This document shows positions 1-9,146 of a stretch of DNA of 64,000 nt, one piece after another. The stretch covers positions 228,066 to 292,065 of the forward strand of contig NZ_QAOW01000007.1 in the NCBI RefSeq assembly GCF_003051005.1. Direction: 5' to 3'. Numbering within the stretch: the stretch's first letter is position 1; each line of letters opens with the position of its first letter. The position numbers were made by a program, and so were the translations under genes. The notes under the pieces were generated by a model that saw only the letters and a program-made list of their open reading frames with translations, made no database searches and was not told the origin of the DNA. This stretch comes from Rhodococcus sp. OK519 (GTDB lineage Bacteria > Actinomycetota > Actinomycetes > Mycobacteriales > Mycobacteriaceae).

Positions 1-312
1 GAGCACTTCACGTCGAACCTGGCGACCCTCGATCCGGCCGACGAGCACGCGTTCGAGGTCGAACTGCGCGACTCCGGGCTGACCATCCAGGTGGCGGCCG
101 ACCAGACGGTGCTCGATGCCCTGCGCGCGTCGAACATCGATATCCAGAGCGATTGCGAGGAGGGGCTGTGCGGATCGTGCGAAGCCCCCGTCCTCGACGG
201 CGAGGTGGATCACCGCGACATGGTGCTCACCAAAACCGAACGGGCTCAGAACAAGTCGATGATGACCTGCTGCTCGCGCGCGTGCGGCAAGAAGATCACC
301 CTCGCGCTCTGA
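1..312 (+). CDS. Reductase component of a ring-hydroxylating oxygenase, C-terminal 2Fe-2S part (5' end outside window)
   Basis: The reading frame is open from the first base, so only the last 103 codons are present. They form a plant-type ferredoxin domain. Its cysteines follow C-x4-C-x2-C-x29-C (DCEEGLC, GSC, then MTC), the usual spacing for a [2Fe-2S] centre. A C-terminal ferredoxin domain is the arrangement of phthalate dioxygenase reductase and VanB-type reductases, which pass electrons from NAD(P)H through FMN to a Rieske oxygenase. The flavin and NAD domains, and any oxygenase subunit, must lie upstream of the window. An MHS permease follows 43 bp downstream on the same strand, which suggests one catabolic transcript. 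The oxygenase substrate cannot be read from this fragment. Confidence 0.85.
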   Translation, partial: EHFTSNLATLDPADEHAFEVELRDSGLTIQVAADQTVLDALRASNIDIQSDCEEGLCGSCEAPVLDGEVDHRDMVLTKTERAQNKSMMTCCSRACGKKITLAL

Positions 313-355
313 CCCACCTCCCCCAGAATCTCCTCAGCACCCGAAAGGATCCGTC

Positions 356-1705
356 ATGGGATCTCCGACCGTCACCGGGGCCGCCGCGTCTCCGGGCTCG
401 CCCACGACCGACCAGCCACCCCGGTCGAGCTTCAAGCGCGTCCTGACCGGCAGCATGGCCGGTGCCGTCCTCGAGTGGTACGACTTCGCGATCTACGGCA
501 TCCTCGCCGCGACCGTCCTGGGCCCGCTGTTCTTCCCGGGCGAGAGCGGCGTCACGAAGCTGCTGCTGGCGCTGGCCACACAGGGTCTCGGCTTCGTCGC
601 TCGCCCGTTGGGCGGCATCGTGTTCGGTCACCTCGGTGACAAGTTCGGCCGCAAGCCGATGCTGGTTGCCACCTTCATCATGCTGGGTACCGCGACCGCG
701 GCGATCGGCCTGCTGCCGACGTACGACCAGATCGGCATCTGGGCGACGGTCTTGCTGGTGGTGCTGCGCATGATCCAGGGCTTCGCGCTCGGTGGCGAAT
801 TCGGCGCCGCGGTGCTGCTGGTCAGCGAGTACGGTGAGCCGAAGAAGCGCGGCTTCTGGGCGTCGTGGCCGCAGGCCGGTGCGCCGATGGGCACCGTCCT
901 GGCGACCGTGATCGTCTCGGTTCTCGGCGTCTTCCTGACCGACGACGCGTTCGACCAGTGGGGCTGGCGTGTCGCCTTCCTGTTCGCGATCCCGCTGCTG
1001 ATCGTCGGCTTCTGGGTGCGTCGCGGAGTCGAGGAGTCCCCCGTCTTCAAGGCCGCGCAGGAACAGGCCGCGAAGACTCCGGCGACACAGGAGCGTTCGT
1101 CGATCCTCGAGGCCCTGTCCCGCCCGCGCGCCGTCCTGGTGGGCCTGGGCATGCGCCTCGGTGAGAACATCGCGTTCTACGTGTACACGGTCTTCGTCAT
1201 CGCATACGCCACCACGTACTTCGACTTCCACCGCGGCGACATCATCCTGGCCGTGACGTTCGCGTCGCTGTTCCAATTCGTCGGCATGATCGGCGGCGGC
1301 GCATGGTCGGACCGCATCGGCCGCAAGAAGGCCATGCTGGTGCCCGCGATCGTCCTCGTGGTGTGGGCGCCGGTGTTCTTCTGGCTGGTCCAGATGGAAA
1401 GCCTGCCGATGCTGTGGCTCGGCGTGTGCGTGGGCGCGTTCTTCCACGGCATGCTCGCCGGCCCGGAGGCCGCGTGGATCACCGAACTGTTCCCCACCCG
1501 CTACCGCTACGCCGGTTCGTCGCTGGTGTTCCAGGGCTCGTCGATCATCGCCGGCGCCCCGGCTCCGTTCATCGCAGTGTGGCTGATCGAGAACTTCGGT
1601 GTCGGCATGGTCGTCGGCTACCTGGTGGTGACGATGGCGATCACGGTGATCGCGCTGTCCCTGAGCCGGGAGACCAAGGGCGTGGACCTCGATGCGGTCG
1701 CGTGA
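356..1705 (+). CDS. MHS-family MFS transporter (metabolite:H+ symporter)
   Basis: A 449-residue membrane protein with about twelve hydrophobic segments. The MFS loop motif is clear as GHLGDKFGRKP after the second segment and recurs as SDRIGRKK in the second half. The early sequence LEWYDFAIYG is typical of the metabolite:H+ symporter (MHS) branch that imports organic acids such as shikimate, citrate or aromatic acids. AAGGA lies six bases before the ATG. It sits between a Rieske-oxygenase reductase and an alpha/beta hydrolase on one strand, so uptake of the substrate of that pathway is the likely job. The exact substrate is unknown. Confidence 0.88.
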   Translation: MGSPTVTGAAASPGSPTTDQPPRSSFKRVLTGSMAGAVLEWYDFAIYGILAATVLGPLFFPGESGVTKLLLALATQGLGFVARPLGGIVFGHLGDKFGRKPMLVATFIMLGTATAAIGLLPTYDQIGIWATVLLVVLRMIQGFALGGEFGAAVLLVSEYGEPKKRGFWASWPQAGAPMGTVLATVIVSVLGVFLTDDAFDQWGWRVAFLFAIPLLIVGFWVRRGVEESPVFKAAQEQAAKTPATQERSSILEALSRPRAVLVGLGMRLGENIAFYVYTVFVIAYATTYFDFHRGDIILAVTFASLFQFVGMIGGGAWSDRIGRKKAMLVPAIVLVVWAPVFFWLVQMESLPMLWLGVCVGAFFHGMLAGPEAAWITELFPTRYRYAGSSLVFQGSSIIAGAPAPFIAVWLIENFGVGMVVGYLVVTMAITVIALSLSRETKGVDLDAVA

Positions 1706-1741
1706 TCGAGACCGCCGGTTCGGCTGATCCGGCCTGACGAC

Positions 1742-1785
1742 CGGGCCCCGGTTCGCTCCCCCGCGTGGGATCGGGCCGGGGCCCG
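1742..1785 (+). terminator. Inverted repeat after the MHS permease gene
   Basis: Ten-base perfect arms, CGGGCCCCGG and CCGGGGCCCG, are separated by 24 bases just after the transporter stop codon. There is only a short T-containing tail (GTCTCGTT). It could act as a terminator or as a partial terminator or RNA-processing hairpin ahead of the hydrolase gene. Confidence 0.5.
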
Positions 1786-1833
1786 TCTCGTTGGGCATAC
1801 TCGACGGCAGCAGTTACAGACAGGAGACTTCGA

Positions 1834-2595
1834 ATGACCATCGCTCACAAGCTCGTCGGACACGGCCCGGTCAAGGTGATCGCGCTGCACGGCTGGTTCG
1901 GCACGTCCGAGGGCTGGGGCATGCTGCCCGAGCTCGTCGACGCCGACGCCTACACGTACGCGCTCATCGACTACCGCGGCTACGGCGCCCGCAAGGACGA
2001 GGCCGGCGAGTACACGCTCGAGGAGATCTCGGCGGACACCCTCGCTCTCGCCGACGAGCTCGGCTGGGACCGCTTCGCCCTGGTCGGTCATTCGATGGGT
2101 GGCGCCGCGGCGCTGCGCGTCCTGGCCGACGCCCCGGAGCGGATCACCGCGGTGATCGGCATCAGCCCGGTGCCCGCGTCGGGTGTCCCGTTCGACGCCG
2201 ACAGCGATGCGCTGTTCACCGGCGCCGAGAACGAGGACGGCAACCGCTACGCGATCCTCGACTTCACGACCGGCAACCGCCAGTCGGCGACGTGGCTGAA
2301 GCAGATGACGCAGTTCTCGGTGGACCACACGACGCGTCCCGCGTTCGGCGCGTACCTGCGCTCGTGGGGCGGGGCCGATTTCGTCGACGCGCTGCCGCAG
2401 ACGTCGATCCCGGTCAAGGCCATCGTCGGCGAGCACGATCCCGCGCTGGGCGCCGAGACCATGAAGGCGACGTGGATGGAGCAGCTGCCGCAGTGCCAGC
2501 TGGACGTCCTCGCGAACGCCGGGCACTACGCGATGTTCGAGGCTCCGGTCGCAATGATCACCAGCATGGAAGCCGTGCTCTCCGAGCTGAAGTGA
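1834..2595 (+). CDS. Alpha/beta hydrolase
   Basis: 253 residues of the alpha/beta hydrolase fold. The nucleophile elbow is GHSMGG with Ser87. The acid is probably Asp202 in VGEHD, and the base His231 in NAGHY. The oxyanion-hole region is LHGWFG near residue 19. The start chosen is the ATG with AGGAG seven bases upstream; an upstream in-frame extension has no ribosome site. Such enzymes hydrolyse esters, lactones or ring-cleavage products, which fits the catabolic genes ahead of it, but the substrate is not evident. The gene ends before a hairpin and faces the minus-strand operon. Confidence 0.85.
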   Translation: MTIAHKLVGHGPVKVIALHGWFGTSEGWGMLPELVDADAYTYALIDYRGYGARKDEAGEYTLEEISADTLALADELGWDRFALVGHSMGGAAALRVLADAPERITAVIGISPVPASGVPFDADSDALFTGAENEDGNRYAILDFTTGNRQSATWLKQMTQFSVDHTTRPAFGAYLRSWGGADFVDALPQTSIPVKAIVGEHDPALGAETMKATWMEQLPQCQLDVLANAGHYAMFEAPVAMITSMEAVLSELK

Positions 2596-2616
2596 ACTGG
2601 ACCCTGCTGACACCGA

Positions 2617-2653
2617 CAGCGCCGGCACCCCCACAGGCGGGGCGCCGGCGCTG
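2617..2653. terminator. Hairpin between converging genes
   Basis: Arms CAGCGCCGGC and GCCGGCGCTG flank a 17-base loop, followed by GTCTTCG. It lies between the plus-strand hydrolase and the minus-strand SnoaL-like gene, so a bidirectional terminator is likely. The T-run is weak, as is common in high-GC actinobacteria. Confidence 0.6.
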
Positions 2654-2683
2654 CCGTCTTCGCGAACCCGGAAGCGTTGCCGG

Positions 2684-3172
2684 TCAGGGCTTTCCGGTGA
2701 ATACCGGATCCTCGAAGGAGCGGCGAGATCGAACCCAGGAGGGGGACAGGGCGTCCACGATCTCGTCGGTCACGGACTCGTCGAACACGACGATCCGATC
2801 GGCGATGCGCCACTCGCCGTCGCGCCGCTCGAAGCGGTCGACGTAACGGCATTTGACGGTGGCGCGTGACTGCGGGCCACCCGGGACCGCGGGCGCCTGC
2901 CGCAGGTAGCAGAGGCAGTACGACTCGACGTCGGCCGCGTCGTCGTCGAGGTCGATCAGCACGTTCGTGATGTAGTGCAGCGACGAGTCGATGGTCGCGT
3001 GCCGGGACTTCATGTCCTCGACGAGGCCGTCCACGGTGCCGATGTAGCCGCCGTGGTTGTCGATCGCGTCGGGGAAGTAGCAGTCGGCGACACGGTCGAA
3101 GTCCTTGCGGTCCACCGCCCGCGCGTAGCGGTACAGGACCTCGGCGATCTCCTGCTTGTCGATGAGCGACAC
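2684..3172 (-). CDS. SnoaL-like / nuclear transport factor 2-fold protein
   Basis: About 162 residues with the compact alpha+beta cone pattern of SnoaL_4 proteins. The N-terminal helix is KQEIAEVLYRYARAVDRKD, then DCYFPDA, a central HYITNVLIDL and a C-terminal strand WRIADRIVVFDE. Members are small cyclases, isomerases, dehydratases or ring-hydroxylating-dioxygenase small-subunit relatives. AGGAG directly abuts an ATG at 3178 but lies six bases from the GTG at 3172, so the GTG is preferred; the ATG would add two residues. It is the last gene of the operon that begins at 8254. A second, different SnoaL-like protein opens that operon. The reaction is not known. Confidence 0.75.
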   Translation of the reverse strand: MSLIDKQEIAEVLYRYARAVDRKDFDRVADCYFPDAIDNHGGYIGTVDGLVEDMKSRHATIDSSLHYITNVLIDLDDDAADVESYCLCYLRQAPAVPGGPQSRATVKCRYVDRFERRDGEWRIADRIVVFDESVTDEIVDALSPSWVRSRRSFEDPVFTGKP

Positions 3173-3194
3173 GTGCATCTCCTGTCGAACGAAG

Positions 3195-3224
3195 GGCCCT
3201 GCCGGCGTCGCCACCGGCAGGGCC
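3195..3224 (-). terminator. Hairpin between permease and SnoaL-like genes
   Basis: Eleven-base perfect arms, GGCCCTGCCGG and CCGGCAGGGCC, enclose an eight-base loop. It lies in the 65-bp gap after the minus-strand permease stop and just ahead of the next gene. It may attenuate transcription into the last gene of the operon or stabilise the upstream mRNA. Confidence 0.5.
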
Positions 3225-3237
3225 GTGTCGGGCCGGG

Positions 3238-4593
3238 CTAGTCGGCGCGCAGTTCGATGCCCTTGGTCTCCTTGACGAAGAAGATCGCTCCGAGGGTGAG
3301 CAGCGCACAGAAAACGAAGTAGAACGCCGGCGCGAGGTTGTTGCCGGTGACGTCGATCAGCCATGTCGCGATGAACGGGGCCGTGCCACCGAGCGCCATG
3401 TTGGTGATGTTGTTGCCCAGGGCGAGACCGCTGTAGCGGACCGATGCCTTGAGCATCTCCACATATGTCACGTACGACGCGCCGTTGACCACCGACACTG
3501 CGATGAACAGGACCGACTGACCGAGGACCGCCTGCCAGATACTGCCGCCGGCCATGAGCATGAACATCGGGACGCCCAGCACCACTGCGGCGACGGTGCC
3601 GGTGAACAGCACGGGCTTGCGGCCGTACTTGTCCGCCAGGTAGCCCGCAACGGGCAGCGTGATGACACCGAGGACCAGCGCCAGCGACGTGGACAGGAAC
3701 GCGACGGTCGACGATTGCCCGCCGGCCTTCTGCAGGTACGTCGCCGCGTACACCGAGGCGATGTAGTAGCCACCGGTGATGAGCGCACCGAGGAAGATGA
3801 TCTTCACGAGCGCGGGTCCGGAACTGGAGAGCAGTTCCTTGACGGGCACCTTCGCGGTCTCACCCTTGTCCTCGAGTTCCTTGAACTGCGGGGTGTCCTC
3901 CATGTGGTTCCGGATCCAGATGCCCACGACACCGATGACGACACTGAGGAGGAACGGAATGCGCCACGCCCACGACATGATCTGGTCGTGCGTGAAGACC
4001 GAGGTCAGCGCCAGTGCGGTCAGCGACGCGACCAGCGAGCCGATGTAGGTGCCGGAGTTGACCATCGAGGTCTGGAACGCGCGCCACTTGGCCGGAGCGG
4101 ACTCCGACACGAACGCATTGGCGCCACCCAGCTCGCCGCCGGCCGCGAAGCCCTGCAGGCAGCGGGCCAGCACCAGGATCGCCGTCGCCCACACACCGAG
4201 CGTGACGTAGGTAGGCATCATGCCCATCGCCGCCGTCGCGATCACCATCAGCAGGATCGTCCACGACAGCGCGTTCTTGCGGCCGTACTTGTCACCGATG
4301 TGGCCGAAGAAGATGCCACCGGGCACCCGCAGGAAGAACGCGACGGCGAACGTCGCGAACGTGCCGAGCAGCGCGGCGGTGTCGTTCTCCGAGACGAAGA
4401 ACAGCGACGCGATGATGGTCGCCATGTAGCCGTAGATACCGAAGTCGTAGTACTCGACGACGGTGCCCACGATGGCCGCACGCACCACCTTGACGGTGGA
4501 TTGCTTCGGCTGGTCCTGGGTCTGCACGGAATCCGGTCCTCGGGTGGGCCCGGGGTTACGAACCGCGGGCTCCACAATGTCGTTCGTTGCCAT
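3238..4593 (-). CDS. MHS-family MFS transporter
   Basis: 451 residues with about twelve membrane segments. The MHS hallmark VVEYYDFGIYGYMA lies near the N-terminus and MFS motif GHIGDKYGRKN in the 2-3 loop, with a second-half copy ADKYGRKP. The C-terminus VKETKGIELRAD is also typical of the family. The first 35 residues are polar and probably cytoplasmic. AGGA lies seven bases before the ATG. It follows the KstD-like flavoprotein gene by 42 bp in the same operon, so it probably imports the organic acid that the SDRs and flavoprotein oxidise. Confidence 0.88.
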   Translation of the reverse strand: MATNDIVEPAVRNPGPTRGPDSVQTQDQPKQSTVKVVRAAIVGTVVEYYDFGIYGYMATIIASLFFVSENDTAALLGTFATFAVAFFLRVPGGIFFGHIGDKYGRKNALSWTILLMVIATAAMGMMPTYVTLGVWATAILVLARCLQGFAAGGELGGANAFVSESAPAKWRAFQTSMVNSGTYIGSLVASLTALALTSVFTHDQIMSWAWRIPFLLSVVIGVVGIWIRNHMEDTPQFKELEDKGETAKVPVKELLSSSGPALVKIIFLGALITGGYYIASVYAATYLQKAGGQSSTVAFLSTSLALVLGVITLPVAGYLADKYGRKPVLFTGTVAAVVLGVPMFMLMAGGSIWQAVLGQSVLFIAVSVVNGASYVTYVEMLKASVRYSGLALGNNITNMALGGTAPFIATWLIDVTGNNLAPAFYFVFCALLTLGAIFFVKETKGIELRAD

Positions 4594-4635
4594 GGATGGT
4601 CCTTTGTAAGTGTCTGGTACGCAACACGCTCGGTG

Positions 4636-6096
4636 TCAGATTCCTGCAGTTGTCAGTGCCGTCGAGGTCATCGACTCGCCGCGTGCGGTGCGCGCGGCGC
4701 CAAGTCCGGCGATCCGGCCCATCGTGAGGGCGTTCGCCACGGCGTTGCCGCCGCCCACGTACCGGAGGCCGAGGATTCCGGCTCCGGCCTCGCCGGCCGC
4801 GAAGAGTCCGTCGACCGGACGTCCGGTCCGGTCCAGTACGGATGCGTTGCTGTCGATCTCGACGCCCGCGTGTGTGCACACGAGTTCGGCAGGCAGCAAC
4901 CGGGCAGCGTAGAACGGGCCCTGGTCGATCGGGTCCGGGTCGGCGGTCGATCCCTTGTTCGAGAGGGTGCGATGACGCAGGAAATCGTCGTCGACACCGT
5001 TGGGGAGTTGATCGTTCCACCGCGCGACGGCCGCCTCGAGCGCATCGGCGGGCACGCCCATTCCGGCGGCAAGGTCCACGAGCGAGTCCGCTCGGAGAGT
5101 ACGTCCGGACTCGGCCTCGTCGAGAACCCGCTCCGGAGCCCAATCAGTATAGCCCGCAGGCAGATTCAGTCTAGCCCTGTCGTCGAACACGACCCAGGCG
5201 CCACCCTGCTGCGCGTCGATGATGCCGGTCGAGACCGCGTACGACGCGTCCTCGTCCATGAACCGACGCCCGTGACCGTTGACGTAGATCCGCGACTTGG
5301 GCGGGAAACCGGACTGCCAGTGGTGGTAGCGCTGGAAGTAGACCGTCGGGAGCATCAGACCCCAGCCCTCGCCCGCGACGGACGCGTCGACCTGTTCACC
5401 GAAGGTCAGGTGATCGCCCTGACTACCCGGAGCGGCCACGACGAAGAGGGAATCCCCGCCCCGGTTCGCGAACGGATACAGCCGATCGACCAAATCTTTG
5501 TTCTGCGCAAACCCGCCGCTGGCGATCACCACCGACGTCGCCCGGACCTCGATGTCGTCGGCGACGACACCCGCCACGCGACCGTCCTCGACGATCAGCG
5601 ATTGCACACGGGTGTTCAAGACCACCTCGACGCCTCGTTCGCGGCGGGCCTTGTCGAGCACTCGGACCAGGCCGTAGCCCTGGTCCTTGGGCACGTGACC
5701 ACGCCAGACGTCCTCGACACCCGCCTGGGCCAGACCTGGCATGTGTGCGTTGGCCGACTCCCGGGCGGGAATCTCGACTCCGAGGTCGAGGAGCCACTCG
5801 AGCGTGGGACCTGCGTTCTCGCAGAACGCCCGGACCAGGCCCGGCTTGAGCATCCAGTGGTTGAGGTCCATGTAGTGCTGGAAGAACTTCTCGGCGGTGT
5901 CCTCGATGCCGAGTCCGCGCTGGACGCTCGTGCCCGCGGCGGTGAACAGTCCCGCCGACAGCTGCGTCGAGCCGCCCAGCTCGGTCTGCGACTCGAACAG
6001 CAGTACCGACGCGCCCAGCTCGGCCGCGGACACCGCGGCCGCGAGTCCCGCTCCGCCGCCGCCGATCACGACGACGTCCCAGTTGTCTTCACTCAT
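4636..6096 (-). CDS. FAD-binding dehydrogenase of the fumarate reductase / 3-ketosteroid dehydrogenase type
   Basis: 486 residues. The N-terminus has the dinucleotide fold [15 protein letters not shown] with the acidic end FES. The C-terminal [14 protein letters not shown] and [14 protein letters not shown] form the second FAD contact of the FAD_binding_2 family. This family covers fumarate reductase flavoproteins, 3-ketosteroid-1-dehydrogenases and 4-oxocyclohexanecarboxylate-type desaturases. With two SDRs immediately upstream, oxidation of a ring alcohol to a ketone followed by desaturation next to the ketone is plausible, but that is inference. AGGAG sits seven bases before the ATG at 6096. 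The stop of this gene is 42 bp from the permease gene. Confidence 0.82.
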   Translation of the reverse strand: MSEDNWDVVVIGGGGAGLAAAVSAAELGASVLLFESQTELGGSTQLSAGLFTAAGTSVQRGLGIEDTAEKFFQHYMDLNHWMLKPGLVRAFCENAGPTLEWLLDLGVEIPARESANAHMPGLAQAGVEDVWRGHVPKDQGYGLVRVLDKARRERGVEVVLNTRVQSLIVEDGRVAGVVADDIEVRATSVVIASGGFAQNKDLVDRLYPFANRGGDSLFVVAAPGSQGDHLTFGEQVDASVAGEGWGLMLPTVYFQRYHHWQSGFPPKSRIYVNGHGRRFMDEDASYAVSTGIIDAQQGGAWVVFDDRARLNLPAGYTDWAPERVLDEAESGRTLRADSLVDLAAGMGVPADALEAAVARWNDQLPNGVDDDFLRHRTLSNKGSTADPDPIDQGPFYAARLLPAELVCTHAGVEIDSNASVLDRTGRPVDGLFAAGEAGAGILGLRYVGGGNAVANALTMGRIAGLGAARTARGESMTSTALTTAGI

Positions 6097-6905
6097 GAGA
6101 GGACTCCTCCCGTTTCGGCGAGGATCCGGTGATACAGGCCGTTGGACACCAGGCCGCCGTCGACGGTCACCTCGCTGCCGTTCATGTATGTGGACCGGTC
6201 GGACAGCAGGAACAGCACCGCGTCGGTGATCTCGTCGACGGTGCCCATGCGTCCGGCCGGAATGCTCTCCAGCGAGGCCTTGACGAAGGCGTCCGCTCCC
6301 CCGACGAGAGCGGTGCCCACCAGTCCGGGATGCACGGAGTTCACCCGGATGCCCCACTGCGCGAACTGTCCGGCCGCCGACTTCGACAGCCCGGTCAGGC
6401 CCCACTTGCTCGACGCGTACGCCGGCGAGAAGTACCCGACCTGACCGGAGATCGACGAGATGTTCACGATCGATCCGCCGCCGCTGTCCCGCATCAACGG
6501 TGCGGCGGCCTTCATCCCGTAGAAGGGCCCGAACAGGTTGATCTTCATGGTCAGCTCCCAGATGTCGTCCGGGGTGTCCATGAACTCACGCCGACGACTG
6601 ATGCCGGCGTTGTTGACCAGTCCTCCGAGTTCGCCCTTGGTGGAACGGATCTCGTCGATCACACTCGTCCACGCGGCCGAGTCGGCGACGTCGAGTCGGT
6701 GCGCCGACGCGCTGCCGCCGGCGTCCGCGATCTCGGCCATGACCGCGGAGGTGTCCGCGACGTCGGCGACGCACACGTGCACACCCTGCGCAGCGAGCGC
6801 CCTGGCGTGGTTGGCGCCCATGCCGCCGGCGGCGCCGGTGACGAGGACGACGTTCGGGAAAGTCTCAGGAGCGGAGCCTGCGGAACGACCCATCGACTCA
6901 GACAT
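6093..6905 (-). CDS. Short-chain dehydrogenase/reductase
   Basis: 270 residues of classical SDR. The cofactor loop is TGAAGGMG at residues 23-30, the structural motif NNAG is at 98-101, and the catalytic residues are Ser150, Tyr163 and Lys167 in YASSK. The likely reaction is NAD(P)-dependent oxidation of a secondary alcohol. Its ATG at 6905 lies inside the last codons of the upstream SDR (8-base overlap), and its stop overlaps the start of the flavoprotein gene by four bases, so translation of the three proteins is probably coupled. The substrate is unassigned. It could equally be a cis-dihydrodiol dehydrogenase for the Rieske system at the window start. Confidence 0.85.
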   Translation of the reverse strand: MSESMGRSAGSAPETFPNVVLVTGAAGGMGANHARALAAQGVHVCVADVADTSAVMAEIADAGGSASAHRLDVADSAAWTSVIDEIRSTKGELGGLVNNAGISRRREFMDTPDDIWELTMKINLFGPFYGMKAAAPLMRDSGGGSIVNISSISGQVGYFSPAYASSKWGLTGLSKSAAGQFAQWGIRVNSVHPGLVGTALVGGADAFVKASLESIPAGRMGTVDEITDAVLFLLSDRSTYMNGSEVTVDGGLVSNGLYHRILAETGGVLS

Positions 6906-7734
6906 GGCGCGACCCACCGTCGACGGCGATGGAGTGACCGGTGACGTAGCGGGCGCTGTCCGAGAGCAGGAACAGCAGCGGTCCGAAGACCTCCTCGGTC
7001 GAGCCGAGTCGGTGCAGCGGCACGACGTCGAGTGCATGCTCGAGCGCGGCCGGGTCCTCGCGGACCCAGCGGGTCATCTCGGTGTCGATGTAACCGGGGG
7101 CGATCGCGTTGACGCGGATACCCTTGTCGCCCAGCTCGACCGCGAGCGATTCGGTGAGGTGCGCGACGGCCGCCTTGGACGTGCAGTACGCGCCGCGGCC
7201 GCGACGGATACGCAGCGCCGAGACCGACGACATGTTCACGATCGCGCTGCCGACCGCCATGTGACGGGCCGCCGCCTGGGCGCCGAACAGCACTCCCTGG
7301 ACGTTGACGTCCAGTACCGCGGCGATCTGCTCCGGCGAGATCTCCTCGACCAGCGCGAACGGGAAGATGCCGGCGTTGTTGATCCAGAAGTCGATGCGTC
7401 CGAACTCCTTCAGCGCGATCTGCGCGAGGGCCTCGTGCTCGTCGGCCTTGGTGACGTCGATGCGGGCACCGACCACGCGGCCGGGGGTCTCTGCGAGGGA
7501 GTTGGCGGCGAGCGCGGAGTTGATCTCGTCCGCGGTGGCCGTCATCTGCTCATCGTTGATGTCGGCGCCGACGACGTTGACGCCGCGGGTGGCGAGGCCG
7601 GCCGCGAAGGCCGCGCCCATACCCCGGGCGGCTCCGGTGACGACGGCGACCTTGCCGGCCATCTCCGGGTAGAGAGCGCTCATCTGCGACGCGTCGGTGC
7701 GGCCGGGGTTCTGAGTATCAGCAGTTTCGGTCAT
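6898..7734 (-). CDS. Short-chain dehydrogenase/reductase
   Basis: 278 residues of classical SDR. The cofactor loop is TGAARGMG at 33-40, NNAG at 119-122, and Tyr183/Lys187 in YCTSK with serines 169-170 nearby. About 25 extra residues precede the fold. The ATG at 7734 is preceded by GGAGGA at about nine bases; a TTG further upstream lacks a ribosome site. It is the second gene of the operon and partner of the SDR that follows. Two non-identical SDRs in tandem suggest successive oxidations or opposite stereochemistry in one pathway. Confidence 0.85.
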   Translation of the reverse strand: MTETADTQNPGRTDASQMSALYPEMAGKVAVVTGAARGMGAAFAAGLATRGVNVVGADINDEQMTATADEINSALAANSLAETPGRVVGARIDVTKADEHEALAQIALKEFGRIDFWINNAGIFPFALVEEISPEQIAAVLDVNVQGVLFGAQAAARHMAVGSAIVNMSSVSALRIRRGRGAYCTSKAAVAHLTESLAVELGDKGIRVNAIAPGYIDTEMTRWVREDPAALEHALDVVPLHRLGSTEEVFGPLLFLLSDSARYVTGHSIAVDGGSRHV

Positions 7735-7804
7735 GATCGGGTGTTCCTCCAAAAACAATGTTCTGCAAAAGATTCGAGACGCTCGTCGGCCGAGGCCCGA
7801 GAGA

Positions 7805-8254
7805 TCAGGCCGGTGGGCCCTGATCGTCGCGGCGGACGACGCGGCGCGCGATGCGCCACTGCCCGCCTACTCGCACCACGCGATCGGCGACGGTGGTGAA
7901 CCGCACGAGGCGGGACTCGTCACCGATGCGGGTTGCAACGATCTGCAGGTAGGCGTGGACGTCGAGTTCGTCGTCGCCGACGCGGTCGACGGCAATGTTG
8001 GTGAGGACGTGCCGGTGCACCTCGCCCGCCACGGACGCATTCGCGAAGAACGTGTCCGCGAACTCGGTGAGTGCGGCCGTCCCCACGACCGGGGCGGGGT
8101 AGCTGGGCGAGTGGAACTCGCCGTCGGCGGTGAAGGTGGCCGCCCACTCGACCGCGTGCCCCTCGTCGATGAGGTGGCTCTGCCGGCCGTACAGCTGGTG
8201 GATCTCCACGAACGCCATTGCGCCGACGTCGGCGCGGGCCTCGATCACTGTCAT
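7805..8254 (-). CDS. SnoaL-like domain protein, first gene of the operon
   Basis: 149 residues with the SnoaL/NTF2-like pattern: an N-terminal helix FVEIHQLYGRQSHLIDEG, then WAATFTADGEFHSPSY, and C-terminal strands ending WRIARRVVRRD. GAGGAG lies six bases before the ATG at 8254. It is only distantly similar to the SnoaL-like protein at the other end of the operon. It faces the IclR regulator gene across a 136-bp control region. It may be a small dehydratase, isomerase or oxygenase accessory subunit; the sequence alone does not say which. Confidence 0.78.
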   Translation of the reverse strand: MTVIEARADVGAMAFVEIHQLYGRQSHLIDEGHAVEWAATFTADGEFHSPSYPAPVVGTAALTEFADTFFANASVAGEVHRHVLTNIAVDRVGDDELDVHAYLQIVATRIGDESRLVRFTTVADRVVRVGGQWRIARRVVRRDDQGPPA

Positions 8255-8314
8255 GACGAACTCCTCGGTCACTCTCCGGCGCACCCCGTTCGGGATTGCA
8301 CCGCCCCGCCATGT

Positions 8315-8342
8315 GTGCGATAATCGAACGCATAGTGCGATT
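8315..8342. promoter_or_regulatory. IclR-type operator between divergent operons
   Basis: GTGCGATAATCGAAC at 8315-8329 is a near-perfect palindrome (GT-CGAT-ATCG-AC). A second half-site GTGCGATT starts exactly 20 bp later at 8335. It closely resembles the inverted-repeat operators described for PcaR-type IclR regulators. The site lies in the 136-bp gap between the SnoaL-like gene (minus) and the iclR-type gene (plus). Both operons are probably controlled from here, with an effector from the pathway. Confidence 0.65.
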
Positions 8343-8390
8343 AAGAAGAAGACTAGGTGTCTCGCCTCACACGCGTCAAGGGAGGGCTTC

Positions 8391-9131
8391 ATGGAATCTG
8401 TCGGTTCCGATGATCAGATGAACGAAAGTCCTGGGAGAACCAGTGGCGTCCTGCTCGATTCGCGCATGTCGAAGACGCTGCACAACGGTCTCGAGATCCT
8501 CGAGTTGCTGACGCAGCACAAGTACGGGCTGACTGTCACCGAGATCGCGGAGGGAATCGGCGTGCACCGCACGGTCGCGGACCGCCTGGTGCGCACCCTC
8601 GAGGCGCACCGGCTGTGCCGGCGAACCGAGAGCAAGCGCATTCTGCTGGGCGCCGGACTGGTCACGCTCGCCGGCTCGGTGGAGCAGGATCTTCGCGAAC
8701 TCGCGCGCCCGATCCTCGAGGAATTGGCAGACGCCGTGGAGGCGACGGCACACCTCGCGGTCCGGGAGGGCCAGGACTCGGTCCGCGCGCTCATGGTCAT
8801 CGAGCCGCGCAATTCACGCGCACACGTCGGCTTCGATCCCGGTCAGGTCGATCCGATGAACCGGGGCTCGGCGGGACTGGCGATGCTCGCCGCGCTACCG
8901 CCTCAGGAGGGCGAGCGACCCGAGGTCACCCGCGCCCGCGAGCGCGGGTTCGCGGTGACCTCGGGGGAGGTGACTCACTCGGTCACGGGCATCTCGGCTG
9001 CGGTGCCGAATCGCCGCCCGGCCGATCTCGTCAGTATCGGTGTCTCGGTGTTCGACTCGTCGGACGAGCAGAAGCTGGGCGAGGCGGTCATGGCCGCTGC
9101 CCGACGACTCGGAGCGCTGCTGCTCCGCTGA
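8391..9131 (+). CDS. IclR-family transcriptional regulator
   Basis: 246 residues. The N-terminal winged helix-turn-helix reads LEILELLTQHKYGLTVTEIA and then GVHRTVADRLVRTLE, the IclR signature. The C-terminal effector domain follows (TAHLAVREGQDSVRALMV, then RGSAGLAMLAALP and SIGVSVFD). GGGAGG lies five bases before the ATG. It is divergent from the six-gene operon ending at 2684 and has an IclR-like operator in the gap, so it most likely governs that operon and itself. The effector is probably an aromatic or alicyclic acid handled by the operon. Confidence 0.88.
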   Translation: MESVGSDDQMNESPGRTSGVLLDSRMSKTLHNGLEILELLTQHKYGLTVTEIAEGIGVHRTVADRLVRTLEAHRLCRRTESKRILLGAGLVTLAGSVEQDLRELARPILEELADAVEATAHLAVREGQDSVRALMVIEPRNSRAHVGFDPGQVDPMNRGSAGLAMLAALPPQEGERPEVTRARERGFAVTSGEVTHSVTGISAAVPNRRPADLVSIGVSVFDSSDEQKLGEAVMAAARRLGALLLR

Positions 9132-9146
9132 CCGGCGCGATGCGGG

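Noticed and set aside
296..1798. 500-codon minus-strand open frame over the MHS permease
   Set aside because: It is the antisense of a clear transporter, is very Arg/His/Asp-rich and has no ribosome site or known motif. Long antisense frames are expected at this GC content.
3715..6132. 805-codon plus-strand open frame
   Set aside because: It lies antisense to the MHS permease and flavoprotein genes, and its composition is that of a shadow frame.
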